Source of the DNA: Shewanella zhangzhouensis
Lineage (GTDB): Bacteria; Pseudomonadota; Gammaproteobacteria; Enterobacterales; Shewanellaceae
Assembly (NCBI RefSeq): GCF_019457615.1
Contig: NZ_CP080414.1
Span: 1,548,501-1,612,500 of the forward strand
Direction of reading: 5' to 3'
Length of the DNA stretch: 64,000 nt
Under the pieces are notes generated by a model. It saw only the letters and a list, made by a program, of their open reading frames with translations, was not told the DNA's origin and ran no database searches. Of the stretch, positions 9,056 to 17,838 are shown in pieces. The translations under genes and the position numbers were made by a program. Numbering within the stretch: the stretch's first letter is position 1; the number at the start of each line of letters is the position of its first letter.

Positions 9056-9084
9056 AAAAAGCCAGCCCTTGGGCTGGCTTTTTT
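9056..9084 (+). terminator. Rho-independent terminator after ppiD (possibly bidirectional)
   Basis: A perfect 8-bp stem GCCAGCCC/GGGCTGGC with a 2-nt loop is flanked by AAAAA and TTTTTT. It could therefore terminate both ppiD and the convergent ung. Confidence 0.9.
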
Positions 9085-9155
9085 GTTTACGAACACGAGA
9101 GGTTTCGTCATCAGGGCAGGGTTTTGCGGGCTTTATGAAAGCTTGCTAAGCCGCT

Positions 9156-9812
9156 TCACAGTCGCCAGTCTATGGGCGATTTACCCTGATGTCTCAGCAT
9201 GTCATTGACCTTGGCAAAGTGATTGCAGCCAAAAAAGCCTTTATGTGCAGACAATGGTGACGGGTGCGGCGCTCGCAGTACCTGGTGCCTGCTGCCGTCA
9301 ATCAATCCCGCTTTTTTGCTGGCATGGCTACCCCAGAGTAAAAATATAACCCCATGACAATGGGTACTGATACCGCGTATCACCGCATCGGTAAACCGCT
9401 CCCATCCCAGATGGGCGTGGCAATGTGCCTGTCCGCGCTCCACTGTCAATACGGTATTGAGTAACAACACGCCTTGATTCGCCCAATGAGTCAAGTCGCC
9501 ATGGGAAGGCGCAATAAAGCCCGGGATCGAATTTGTAAGCTCGATAAAGATGTTCTGTAAAGAGGGAGGGGGTGGGCAGGGGGATTTTACTGAAAAGCAC
9601 AGACCGTGCGCCTGATTGGGCCCGTGGTAAGGGTCTTGCCCTAATATCACCACCTTTACCTGCTCAAGGGGAGTAAATCGAAAGGCATTGAAGATATCGG
9701 CCTTCGGGGGATAGACGGTCACTCCGGCGCGTATGCGCTCATTGACGTACTTAAGGGTGTCTTGAAAGTAGGGAGAGCGTTTCTCATCACCAAGAAGTAG
9801 TTGCCAGTCCAC
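9156..9812 (-). CDS. ung: uracil-DNA glycosylase, family 1
   Basis: Ung removes uracil from DNA and starts base-excision repair. The 218-aa product has the water-activating motif GQDPYHGPNQAHG (catalytic Asp60), the Pro-rich loop PPPPSLQNI, the uracil-binding LLLNTVLTV segment and the DNA-intercalation motif APHPSPLSAH (His183). Asp60 and His183 correspond to E. coli Asp64 and His187 at a constant offset. The gene converges on ppiD and is tandem with fabV, from which it is separated by a terminator. Confidence 0.96.
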   Translation of the reverse strand: MDWQLLLGDEKRSPYFQDTLKYVNERIRAGVTVYPPKADIFNAFRFTPLEQVKVVILGQDPYHGPNQAHGLCFSVKSPCPPPPSLQNIFIELTNSIPGFIAPSHGDLTHWANQGVLLLNTVLTVERGQAHCHAHLGWERFTDAVIRGISTHCHGVIFLLWGSHASKKAGLIDGSRHQVLRAPHPSPLSAHKGFFGCNHFAKVNDMLRHQGKSPIDWRL

Positions 9813-9864
9813 CTTGAATCCTCAATCTTTAGCTGATTGTGTCTATTATGCTGATTTTCAGCCA

Positions 9865-9888
9865 TAAAAAAACGCCGCATAGCGGCGT
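9865..9888 (-). terminator. Rho-independent terminator of fabV
   Basis: Read on the minus strand, the stem ACGCCGC/GCGGCGT with loop TAT is followed by a run of seven T, just after the fabV stop. Confidence 0.88.
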
Positions 9889-9907
9889 CTTTGCAAAGCG
9901 TTTGTGC

Positions 9908-11110
9908 TTACAGCTCAATCACATCGAAGTTAACTTCAGGATTGACGTCCGCTTCGTAGTCGATGCCTTCGATACCAAAACCAAACAGCTTGATGAACTC
10001 GGCCTTGTACTCGAAGTAGTCGGTCAGCTCAGGCAGGTTTTCGGTGGTGATCTGAGGCCAAAGATCGCGGCAATGCTGCTGAATGTCATCACGCAGTTCC
10101 CAGTCATCCAAACGCAGACGGTTGTCTTCGTCTACTTCAGGTGCGCTGCCATCGGCTTTGTACAGACGCTCAGAGAACATACGCAGGATTTGTTCCATAC
10201 AGCCTTCATGTAGGCCTTCGGCGCGCATCTTCTTGAATACCATGGCGATGTACAGTGGCATCACAGGAATGGCAGAAGAAGCCTGAGTCACCACGCTCTT
10301 GAGTACGGCCACGTTGGCGCTGCCGCCTTTGGCTGCCAGCTTGTCATTCAGGGCGTGAGCGGCGCGGTCGAGGTCCATCTTGGCCTTGCCCAGCGCGCCG
10401 TGCCAGTAGATAGGCCAGGTCAGCTCAGTACCAATGTAGGAGTAAGCCACGGTCTTGCAGCCATCGGCCAGAACACCGGCTTCATCCAGGGCGTTGAGCC
10501 ACAGTTCCCAATCCTGACCACCCATTACGGTGACAGTGTCGGCAATTTCCTGCTCGGTGGCGGGCTCAACACTGGCTTCGATGATGGTGTCTTTGTTGGT
10601 GTCCACTGCGGTTGAGCTGTATGGCTGACCGATAGGCTTCAGTGATGAGCGCACCAGCTCGCCGCTGTCAGGCAGTTTACGCACGGGCGATGCCAGCGAG
10701 TAAACCACCATGTCGATTTGCCCCAGGTCGGCTTTAATCAACTCAATCGCCTTGGCTTTGGCTTCATGGCTGAAGGCATCGCCATTGATGCTCTTGCTGT
10801 ACAGGCCTTCAGCTTTGGCAAACTTGTCAAAGGCAGCGGAGTTGTACCAGCCTGCAGTACCTGGTTTGGACTCGGTACCTGGCTTTTCAAAGAACACGCC
10901 TATGGTGGCTGCACCGCTGCCAAAGGCTGCCGCGATGCGGGAAGACAGACCGTAGCCACTGGAGGAGCCAACAACCAGCACGCGCTTGGGACCATTGATG
11001 ACGGGGCCACGGGCCTTGGTCAGATTAATCTGTTCCAGCACATTGGCTTCACAGCCTACCGGATGAGTGGTGGTACAAATAAATCCACGAATTTTTGGTT
11101 TGATAATCAT
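9908..11110 (-). CDS. fabV: trans-2-enoyl-CoA/ACP reductase FabV (NADH)
   Basis: FabV catalyses the last reduction step of fatty-acid elongation, converting trans-2-enoyl-ACP to acyl-ACP with NADH. The 400-aa length is typical; FabI is about 260. A cofactor-binding glycine-rich stretch VLVVGSSSGYGLSSRIA lies near residues 44-60. The FabV catalytic pattern Tyr-x8-Lys is present as Tyr235 and Lys244 in IYWHGALGKAK. The start matches the usual MIIKPKIRGFICTTTHP. The family is known for low sensitivity to triclosan. The gene stands alone, with its own terminator, between ung and the sap operon. Confidence 0.95.
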   Translation of the reverse strand: MIIKPKIRGFICTTTHPVGCEANVLEQINLTKARGPVINGPKRVLVVGSSSGYGLSSRIAAAFGSGAATIGVFFEKPGTESKPGTAGWYNSAAFDKFAKAEGLYSKSINGDAFSHEAKAKAIELIKADLGQIDMVVYSLASPVRKLPDSGELVRSSLKPIGQPYSSTAVDTNKDTIIEASVEPATEQEIADTVTVMGGQDWELWLNALDEAGVLADGCKTVAYSYIGTELTWPIYWHGALGKAKMDLDRAAHALNDKLAAKGGSANVAVLKSVVTQASSAIPVMPLYIAMVFKKMRAEGLHEGCMEQILRMFSERLYKADGSAPEVDEDNRLRLDDWELRDDIQQHCRDLWPQITTENLPELTDYFEYKAEFIKLFGFGIEGIDYEADVNPEVNFDVIEL

Positions 11111-11206
11111 GTTTATGCTTCTTCAGTCAACACTGGCAATAGAATAATGACTTGAGCGGCCGAAGGCAGCTCCTTTTTTACAATTCACCCCGGTGGTTGG
11201 ATGAGT

Positions 11207-11992
11207 TCAGCGCTTTCTCACCTGACGGGTTTGCTCGGCAATCAGCCTGGCGGTGTACTCATGCTCCGGGCTTTCGAATACCTTTTGCACCGGGCCTTTT
11301 TCTACAAGCTGGCCCTTGTGCAGCACCATGATTTTGTCGCTTACATGGCGCACCAGATTGAGGTTATGGGATACGAAGATGTAAGACAGGCCCATTTCCT
11401 TTTGCAGGTGTAACAGCAGATTGAGAATTTGTGAGCGAACAGAAAGATCCAGCGCGGTCAGCGCCTCGTCGGCAATAATCACCTTGGGGCTGAGCATCAG
11501 CGCCCGAGCCACGGCCACCCGCTGTTTTTGACCTTCAGAAATCATATGCGGATAAAAATCGGCATGCTCAGGTAAGAGTCCAACTTTGCGCAGGGTTTCA
11601 GTGACCTGAACACTGCGCTCATGTGCTGACATATCTGTATTGAACCTCAACGGCTCTTCGAGCAACTCGCCAATTGATAAACGGGGGTTTAGCGAGGTAT
11701 TGGGGTCCTGAAAAATCATCCGGATAAGCCGGCAACGCTGTTTTAGGTTGCGACTCTCAAGCGATTCGCCTTCGAACTGGATATCACCGCTGGAGCGCTG
11801 CTCAGCGCCCACCAATATTCGTGCAAGGGTACTTTTGCCTGAGCCTGCCTCGCCGACAATGGCAAGGGTCTCGCCACGGCCAAGCTCGAATGAAATGGGA
11901 GCCAAGGCCTCGTTATACTGGCGCTTAAACCTGTGATAACCGGTGAAGTAGCGCTTTGACAGACCGGTGACCTTAAGCAGCGGTGTCGTCAT
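11207..11992 (-). CDS. sapF: peptide ABC transporter ATP-binding protein SapF
   Basis: SapF is one of two ATPases of the Sap ABC importer. The 262-aa protein has a canonical Walker A GEAGSGKST at 47-55, signature ISEGQKQRVAVARAL in place of LSGGQ, and Walker B VIIADEALTALD. I chose the ATG at 11992, which overlaps the end of sapD and begins MTTPLLKVTGLSKRY. An upstream in-frame ATG would run deep into sapD. It is last of five tightly packed genes. SapF and SapD form the cytosolic motor for SapB/SapC. Confidence 0.93.
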   Translation of the reverse strand: MTTPLLKVTGLSKRYFTGYHRFKRQYNEALAPISFELGRGETLAIVGEAGSGKSTLARILVGAEQRSSGDIQFEGESLESRNLKQRCRLIRMIFQDPNTSLNPRLSIGELLEEPLRFNTDMSAHERSVQVTETLRKVGLLPEHADFYPHMISEGQKQRVAVARALMLSPKVIIADEALTALDLSVRSQILNLLLHLQKEMGLSYIFVSHNLNLVRHVSDKIMVLHKGQLVEKGPVQKVFESPEHEYTARLIAEQTRQVRKR

Positions 11993-12980
11993 TATTCGTC
12001 TCCGTGCGATAAGGGAAATGACAGGCATAGTATCTGTCTTTTTGGTGCTGCAACTGCGGCTGATGGACACACTCGCGCCTGGCTTCCGGGCAGCGTGGTC
12101 CGAGGCGGCAACCTATAGGTAAATGCTGTAAGGCCGGCGCTGACCCCGGCAATACCGGCATCAGGCTCTTGTGGGGCAAGTTGCCACGGTAATCGGGAAG
12201 GTGATCCATCAGCGCCTTGGTATAGGGGTGCAGTGGCTCACGGATAAGCTCATCGATGGGACCGGATTCCATCACCTGACCACAATAAAGCACGGTGAGG
12301 TTGTTGCACCAGTCCGCCAGGGTCTCAAGCTCATGGCTAATCATCATAATGGTTACCCCCTGCAGCTGATTGAGCTGTGCCAGGAGGCGGAAAATCTGGG
12401 CCTGGGTGCTGGGTTCCATGGAGTTGGTCGGTTCATCGGCAATCAGCAGTCTTGGCTGATTGGCCAGCGCCATGGCAATCATCACCTTTTGGCATTCGCC
12501 TTCGGAGGTTTCCCAGGGATAGGAGGCCATGACCCGCTTGGGATCCTTGATACCCACCTTGTGCAGCCATTTTTGTGCCGTCAGCCGCCGCTCACGACCA
12601 CGTCGCCAGAAGGGCACATTCTTGTCGGCGGGCATGGCTTCAATCAGCTGGGCACCAATGGTGATGACTGGGTCGAGGCTACCGGAAGGGTCCTGAAATA
12701 TCATCGCCATGTCTTTGCCCATCAGATTGCGGCGTTCGACATCGCTCATTTCCATGAGGTTACGGCCATCCCACATCATGCGGTCGGCGGTAATGGTCCA
12801 GTTGGGCCCAGGGATCCCCAAAACGGCCCGGGCAAGCAAGCTGCGACCCGAGCCCGACTCGCCCACCAAGCCATGAATTTCACCGGCATGGAGCGTCAGG
12901 CTGACTTTTTCCAGCGCCTTGACCCGCCCGTGTGGGGTGTCGAGTTCGATAGTGAGATTGCGAATATCCAGTAGCGGCAT
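11973..12980 (-). CDS. sapD: peptide ABC transporter ATP-binding protein SapD, Walker A Lys replaced by Arg
   Basis: SapD is the partner ATPase of SapF; in enterobacteria it is also linked to Trk potassium uptake. The 335-aa product has the oligopeptide-ABC C-terminal extension with the cysteine-containing GCRLGPRCPEARREC region and ends in YACHFPYR. The Walker A motif reads GESGSGRS, with Arg46 (codon CGC) where Lys is expected. The signature is TSEGECQKV, as in other SapD proteins, and Walker B LLIADEPTNSME is intact. The Arg suggests weak or altered ATP hydrolysis at one site, with SapF supplying the canonical one; this is inference. It overlaps sapF by 20 nt. Confidence 0.93.
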   Translation of the reverse strand: MPLLDIRNLTIELDTPHGRVKALEKVSLTLHAGEIHGLVGESGSGRSLLARAVLGIPGPNWTITADRMMWDGRNLMEMSDVERRNLMGKDMAMIFQDPSGSLDPVITIGAQLIEAMPADKNVPFWRRGRERRLTAQKWLHKVGIKDPKRVMASYPWETSEGECQKVMIAMALANQPRLLIADEPTNSMEPSTQAQIFRLLAQLNQLQGVTIMMISHELETLADWCNNLTVLYCGQVMESGPIDELIREPLHPYTKALMDHLPDYRGNLPHKSLMPVLPGSAPALQHLPIGCRLGPRCPEARRECVHQPQLQHQKDRYYACHFPYRTETNNDDTAA

Positions 12981-12982
12981 AA

Positions 12983-13873
12983 TCAGTTCTTTATCGGCGC
13001 GAGGGCCGAGCGTAATCCATCGCCCACCAGGTTAACGGCAAGCACGGTAAAGAGTATCGCGAGCCCGGGAATGGTCATGGTCCAGGGGGCGGTCAGCAGG
13101 TTATCGAGCCCCTGAAACACCATGGCACCCCACTCGGGGCTGGGCGCCTGAGCCCCCAGATTCAGAAAGCCCAGTGCGGCAATATCCAGAATCGCGGTGG
13201 AAATGGCGAGCGTGGTTTGAATGATCACCACTTCCCAGACGTTGGGCATGATCACATACCAGAAAATCTGGGCACTGTTGGCGCCATCGAGGCGGGCGGC
13301 CGTGACATATTCTTTTTGCAGTTCTTCGTGGATGGCCTGATGAATGGCGCGCACAAACTGCGGGGTGAGGGCAATACCCACGGCCCAAAATACATTGCCA
13401 AGCCCAGGCCCCAGCACCGCGACGACCAGAATGGCCATCAAGAGTGATGGAATAGACAGGAGCGCGTCCAGGAGGTGACCGAGAATACTGGATTTCAGCC
13501 CTTTCATCATGCCCGAGATGGCGCCTATGACAAAGCCAAGCAGCAGCGCCGTAATCACCACGGCCAGCGACATGCCGAATGTCAGCTGTACACCATGCAG
13601 GATGCGGCTGAATATATCCCGGCCCAGGTCATCGGTGCCTAAAAAGTGTTCCACCGTACCGGCGGGATCCCAGGAGGGTGGCAAGAGCAAGGCTTTGGGG
13701 TTTTGCGCTTCCGGACTAAAGGGCGCAAGCCAGGGCCCCAACAGGGTGAAAAACAGCAGTCCTATGATGACCCAAAGCCCCGCCAGGGCGAAGGGGTTGG
13801 ATGCAAATGCCTGCCAGAGCCGCCTCATGGGAGACGGAATGTCGTCTTCCTGATAAATCTTAATTTGAGGCAT
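12983..13873 (-). CDS. sapC: peptide ABC transporter permease SapC
   Basis: SapC is an inner-membrane permease of the DppC type. The 296-aa protein has an N-terminal OppC-like segment (WQAFASNPFALAGLWVII), a conserved periplasmic loop (FLGTDDLGRDIFSRILHG), and several transmembrane helices. The EAA cytoplasmic loop, which contacts the ATPases, reads EYVTAARLDGANSAQIFWYV. It overlaps the end of sapB by 14 nt and is followed by sapD after 2 nt, so translation is probably coupled. Confidence 0.94.
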   Translation of the reverse strand: MPQIKIYQEDDIPSPMRRLWQAFASNPFALAGLWVIIGLLFFTLLGPWLAPFSPEAQNPKALLLPPSWDPAGTVEHFLGTDDLGRDIFSRILHGVQLTFGMSLAVVITALLLGFVIGAISGMMKGLKSSILGHLLDALLSIPSLLMAILVVAVLGPGLGNVFWAVGIALTPQFVRAIHQAIHEELQKEYVTAARLDGANSAQIFWYVIMPNVWEVVIIQTTLAISTAILDIAALGFLNLGAQAPSPEWGAMVFQGLDNLLTAPWTMTIPGLAILFTVLAVNLVGDGLRSALAPIKN

Positions 13874-14891
13874 AAAGTTCTTTCCTGCTCAGCGGGTTGG
13901 AGGCTGTGTGTATCACTTCAATCAGGATGCTCAGGAAGATAATGAGCAGGGCAACCGCCAGAATCCCGCCCTGAATGACAGTGTAATCACGCTGATAGAT
14001 ACCTGACACCAGCCAGGAGCCCACACCGGGCCAGGAGAAAATCACTTCCACCACAATGGCATAGCTGGCGAACGCACCGAGCATCAGGCCCAGGTGCTTC
14101 AGCACAGGGATGAGGGCGTTGGGCAGCGCATGTTTCAGGATGATCATGCCCGTGTGCAGTCCACGCGCCTCGGCGGCACGGATATAAGTCTGGTTCATCA
14201 CGTTGACCATGGCGGCGCGGGTAATACGCACCACCACGGTAAAGGGCAGCACCGCTAAGGTGACTGCCGGCAAAACGATGTGAGCCAGCGCATCCTTGAA
14301 CGCCGAAATACGGTAACTTGAATCTGACAGCAGGGTGTCAATCAGCATAAAGCCGGTGACAGGTTTGATTTCGTAAAGCAGGTTAATCTGGCCCGAGATT
14401 GGTAACCAACCCAAACGCACGCCAAACCACAACGACAACGATAAGCCAAGCCAAAACACCGGCACTGAATAGCCGGTGAGGGTAATGGCCATAATGGCAT
14501 GCTGGGTCAGCTTATGTTGGTTGAGGGAAGCCAAAACCCCGAGTGGGATCCCAAGAAGTAGCGCCAATAAGCCAGAAAAACACGCCAGCTCAAAGGATGT
14601 CGGCAGCACAGTGGCCAGCTCTTTGGCCACACTCTGCTGAGAGGTGGTGGAAATACCCAGATTACCGGTCAGTCGCTGCTGAACATAGGCGATATACTGG
14701 CGGAACTCTGACTTATCCAGCTGATAATCTTCGATAATCTGAAGGGCCTGCTCGCCGGAAGGATTGTCGATGCCTGTCAGGGCATACACCCTGTCCGTTG
14801 GGAACTGGCTGGTTGCCAGAAACAGAATGCTCACCATCAATATGGAGGTAGCGATAAAGAGGTTCAGTCTGCGGATAAGGTAAATACCCAT
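13860..14891 (-). CDS. sapB: peptide ABC transporter permease SapB
   Basis: SapB is the DppB-type permease partner of SapC. The 343-aa protein starts MGIYLIRRLNLFIATSILMVSILF, the first membrane helix, and has the large periplasmic domain after it. The EAA-type loop is YIRAAEARGLHTGMIILKHALPNALIP. Its start codon shares one base with the stop of sapA (ATGA-type overlap). Length and layout match the family. Confidence 0.94.
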   Translation of the reverse strand: MGIYLIRRLNLFIATSILMVSILFLATSQFPTDRVYALTGIDNPSGEQALQIIEDYQLDKSEFRQYIAYVQQRLTGNLGISTTSQQSVAKELATVLPTSFELACFSGLLALLLGIPLGVLASLNQHKLTQHAIMAITLTGYSVPVFWLGLSLSLWFGVRLGWLPISGQINLLYEIKPVTGFMLIDTLLSDSSYRISAFKDALAHIVLPAVTLAVLPFTVVVRITRAAMVNVMNQTYIRAAEARGLHTGMIILKHALPNALIPVLKHLGLMLGAFASYAIVVEVIFSWPGVGSWLVSGIYQRDYTVIQGGILAVALLIIFLSILIEVIHTASNPLSRKELYASN

Positions 14892-16519
14892 CAGTTCTCC
14901 TCCCCCGTTGCGGGCTGGATGTCGGCAAAGGCAATGCCGCCAAAAGGTGTTACCGGCATATGCTGGATATTGGTGCGGTGTACCAGCGAGCGCTTGGCGT
15001 GTGCAAAGGCAAACAGTGGCAATTCTTTGGCAACTGTGGCCTGAGCCTCCTGATAGAGGGCGGTGCGCTCCAATCTGTCGGTGGTCGAGCGGGCTCTGGA
15101 CAGCAGCTGGTCAAATGCGGGGTTGCACCAACGTGAGCGGTTACTTCCCGATGCCATGGAGGCGCAGCTCAAAAGCGGGCTGAAAAAGTTGTCAGGGTCG
15201 CTGTTGTCGGCGTTCCAGCCAATAAGCACAGAGTCATAATCGCTCTGATTCAATTTCTGGGTAAACACCGACCAGTCATAACTGACGATATTGGCCTTTA
15301 CCCCGATATTGGCCAAATCCGCCTGAATGAGTTCTGCCGTTTTCAGGGCGTTGGGGTTGTATGCCCTGGCAACCGGCATGGCCCAGATATCAATGTTGAG
15401 GTTACGAACGCCGGCGTCCGCCAGCAGGGTCATGGCTCTGGAGGGCGAATAGTCTATGTCGAGTTCATAATCCCTGGCATACGCCCAGGAAGAGGGCGGC
15501 AGCAGGCTTTGCGCCTCGACAGCGGTGTCCTGATATACGGCTGCAAGAATATTGCGCTTATCGATGGCCAGTGACAGGGCTTTTCGTACCCGCACATCAT
15601 TGAATGGCGCTTTTTGGGTATTGAATGCCCAAAAGGCCACATTGAGGCCAGGTTTTGACTCCAACGTAAGCTCAGGATGGGCCTCTATTAAATCAAGTTC
15701 ACCTGCCTTGGGCAGGGCCGACACGCTGCAGTCGCCGGTAATGAGCTTTGACAAGCGCACAGTGCTCTTGGAGGTGATGTCGTACACCAGCATGTCTATT
15801 TCAGGGGCCTTGCCCCAATAGTCTTCGTGGCGACGGTAGCGAATATATTCGTTCTTTACGTATTCCACCAAGTGGAACGGTCCAGTGCCTATGGCCTGGA
15901 TGTCGAGCTGTTCCGGGGTACCTGCCCTCAGTTGCTGGGCTGCGTATTCGGCCGACAGGATAACGGCAAAGTCCGTGGCAAGATTCGATAAAAACGATGC
16001 ATCGGTGTGATTGAGTTTAAACACCACTTCGTTATCGCCGGCCTTGGTAACCGAGGCAACCTGATTGGCGAAATCGATGCTTTGGAAAAACGGATAGCCG
16101 CTGCGGGAAACCCAGTGGAAGGGATGCTCATCATCGAGAATGCGCTGGAACGAAAACAGCACATCGTCGGCATTCATTGGGCGACTGGGGGTGAACTTGG
16201 CTGAATGATGAAATTGCACGCCCTGACGCAATACGAAACGATATTCCAAACCGTCGTCGCTGATGCTCCAACGCTCGGCCAGCGCAGGCACTATCTTGCC
16301 TTCTTCGGCATCGTAATCCACCAAACGACTGTATATCTGTTGGGATGTGGCATCGATAGTGGTGCCGGAGGTCACTGTCTGGGGATTGAATGATTCAGGG
16401 TTGCCTTCAGAGCAGTAAACCACCCCAGGTGGCAATTGCTGATGGCCACAGGCCGCGAGCCAACCACCGAGAAGGGGCAGCAAAGCAAACCGATAGAGCC
16501 GGGTTGTCAGCGCATTCAT
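14891..16519 (-). CDS. sapA: peptide ABC transporter substrate-binding protein SapA (predicted lipoprotein)
   Basis: SapA is the family 5 extracellular solute-binding protein that delivers peptides to SapBC. The 542-aa protein has the SBP_bac_5 layout, with FVLRQGVQFHHSAKFTP near residue 96 and AIGTGPFHLVEYV. The leader ends LLGGWLAACGHQQ, a clear lipobox with Cys24, so it is probably a lipoprotein, unlike the soluble periplasmic SapA of enterobacteria. It is the first gene of sapABCDF and starts 70 bp after pspF on the same strand, so co-transcription with pspF is possible. Confidence 0.92.
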   Translation of the reverse strand: MNALTTRLYRFALLPLLGGWLAACGHQQLPPGVVYCSEGNPESFNPQTVTSGTTIDATSQQIYSRLVDYDAEEGKIVPALAERWSISDDGLEYRFVLRQGVQFHHSAKFTPSRPMNADDVLFSFQRILDDEHPFHWVSRSGYPFFQSIDFANQVASVTKAGDNEVVFKLNHTDASFLSNLATDFAVILSAEYAAQQLRAGTPEQLDIQAIGTGPFHLVEYVKNEYIRYRRHEDYWGKAPEIDMLVYDITSKSTVRLSKLITGDCSVSALPKAGELDLIEAHPELTLESKPGLNVAFWAFNTQKAPFNDVRVRKALSLAIDKRNILAAVYQDTAVEAQSLLPPSSWAYARDYELDIDYSPSRAMTLLADAGVRNLNIDIWAMPVARAYNPNALKTAELIQADLANIGVKANIVSYDWSVFTQKLNQSDYDSVLIGWNADNSDPDNFFSPLLSCASMASGSNRSRWCNPAFDQLLSRARSTTDRLERTALYQEAQATVAKELPLFAFAHAKRSLVHRTNIQHMPVTPFGGIAFADIQPATGEEN

Positions 16520-16589
16520 TAAAGAATCGTTATTGATGTAAGCGGTAATGGTTGATTCTAACAGCCGCTCGCCGCCCCCGGCAATCCAC

Positions 16590-17663
16590 TTATGCCTTAT
16601 CCAGTAAATTGTATTTCTTCAGGATCCCGCGCAGCTGGTGATAGCTGAGCCCCAACATATCCGCCGATTTCTTTTGATTGAACTGACTTGCTGCCAGCGC
16701 CTGTTGGATGAGGTCTTTTTCTACGGCTTCCAGATGCTCTTTCAAATCCAGCGGAAAACTTGGCGTTGGCGCGCCTTCACTGACGGCAGCAGTTGTTACC
16801 AATGGGGGCTCTGATTTGGGCTCCGACGCCAGCGCGGGCTGAACCTGGCGCTCCCGGGTCTTAATCCGGCCTTTTGGCCGCCATGGGGAATCGAAGGGGT
16901 CCAGCACTATGTGTTCGATGGGCTCGCCATCGGCACCGCTGCGATACACAGAGCGTTCAATGACGTTTTTGAGCTCGCGGATGTTACCTGGCCACTGATG
17001 ATTCATCAGCTGCTCAATGGCGTGGGGGGCAAATCCCGGAAAATATTCGAGTTTCAGCTGCCGCGCCATGCCAACACCGAAATACTCGGCCAGCGGCATG
17101 ATATCTTCTTTACGGCTTCTCAGCGGCGGCAGGGTGATGACGTCAAAGGCGAGTCTGTCCAGCAGGTCGGCGCGAAACTCTCCGGCTTCGGCCAATGATG
17201 GTAAGTCTTCGTTAGCGGCGCAGATAAGGCGCACATCGGCTTGCAGCGTTTTACTGCCACCCACACGCTCATACTCCCCATATTCGATGACCCTGAGCAG
17301 CTTTTCCTGAATAAGTCCGGAGGTGTTGGCCAGCTCGTCCAAAAACAGGGTGCCGCCATCGGCACGCTCAAAGCGGCCTTCGTGACGCCCCTTGGCGCCG
17401 GTAAAGGCGCCGGACTCATGGCCAAAGAGTTCACTTTCGAGTAGATTTTCACTCAAAGATGAACAATTTAGCTTAAGAAAACTCTGATCCCAGCGCTGGG
17501 ACAGATAGTGCAGACGCTCGGCGATCAGTTCCTTGCCGGTACCTCGTTCTCCAATAATCAGCACAGGCTTGGAGAGGGGAGCGATTCGTGAGACATGTTC
17601 AAGCACTTCCAGTAGTGCATTGGACTGTCCGATGAGGTTATCCTGTTTAAATGCGTTGGGCAC
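16590..17663 (-). CDS. pspF: phage shock protein operon transcriptional activator PspF (sigma54 enhancer-binding protein)
   Basis: PspF is a sigma54 activator without a receiver domain and is held inactive by PspA. The 357-aa product is an AAA+ domain plus HTH. Walker A GERGTGKE is at 38-45, the sigma54-contacting GAFTGA is at 85-90, Walker B GGTLFLDEL follows, and the arginine-finger region is FRADLLDRLAF. A Fis-type HTH ends the protein (SADMLGLSYHQLRGILKKYNL). It is about 30 residues longer than E. coli PspF because of a low-complexity linker. It is divergent from pspA across a 175-bp gap holding the sigma54 promoter. Confidence 0.95.
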   Translation of the reverse strand: MPNAFKQDNLIGQSNALLEVLEHVSRIAPLSKPVLIIGERGTGKELIAERLHYLSQRWDQSFLKLNCSSLSENLLESELFGHESGAFTGAKGRHEGRFERADGGTLFLDELANTSGLIQEKLLRVIEYGEYERVGGSKTLQADVRLICAANEDLPSLAEAGEFRADLLDRLAFDVITLPPLRSRKEDIMPLAEYFGVGMARQLKLEYFPGFAPHAIEQLMNHQWPGNIRELKNVIERSVYRSGADGEPIEHIVLDPFDSPWRPKGRIKTRERQVQPALASEPKSEPPLVTTAAVSEGAPTPSFPLDLKEHLEAVEKDLIQQALAASQFNQKKSADMLGLSYHQLRGILKKYNLLDKA

Positions 17664-17674
17664 TTTTTGTTGGT

Positions 17675-17690
17675 CTTATTCGCTAACAAG
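17675..17690. promoter_or_regulatory. candidate PspF upstream activating site
   Basis: The imperfect dyad CTTATTCGCTAACAAG pairs 12 of 16 positions with its reverse complement. It is centred about 125 bp before the predicted pspA start. It contains TTCGCTAAC, which as I remember it also occurs in the enterobacterial pspA enhancer. Inferred. Confidence 0.4.
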
Positions 17691-17781
17691 TGGTGAAATT
17701 CATAATAGGTGTCTGCACTTATAAAATAAAGCGAATCTTAAAATATCGTCTTTGTTATTGAAAAATATATAAAAACCAAAG

Positions 17782-17798
17782 TTGGCACGCTCTGTGTA
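17782..17798 (+). promoter_or_regulatory. sigma54 promoter of pspABC
   Basis: TTGGCACG (-24 element) is followed at sigma54 spacing by GTGTA (-12 element). The -12 has GT instead of the consensus GC, a deviation I recall also in the E. coli pspA promoter. It lies about 40 bp before pspA and opposite pspF, as expected for a PspF-driven promoter. Confidence 0.75.
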
Positions 17799-17838
17799 TT
17801 ACTTATGGCGACAACCAACTATATGTGAGGATTGAATT

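Noticed and set aside
11160..11190. Hairpin followed by T-run between fabV and sapF
   Set aside because: The T-run is on the plus strand, but both neighbouring genes are on the minus strand, so it ends no known transcript.
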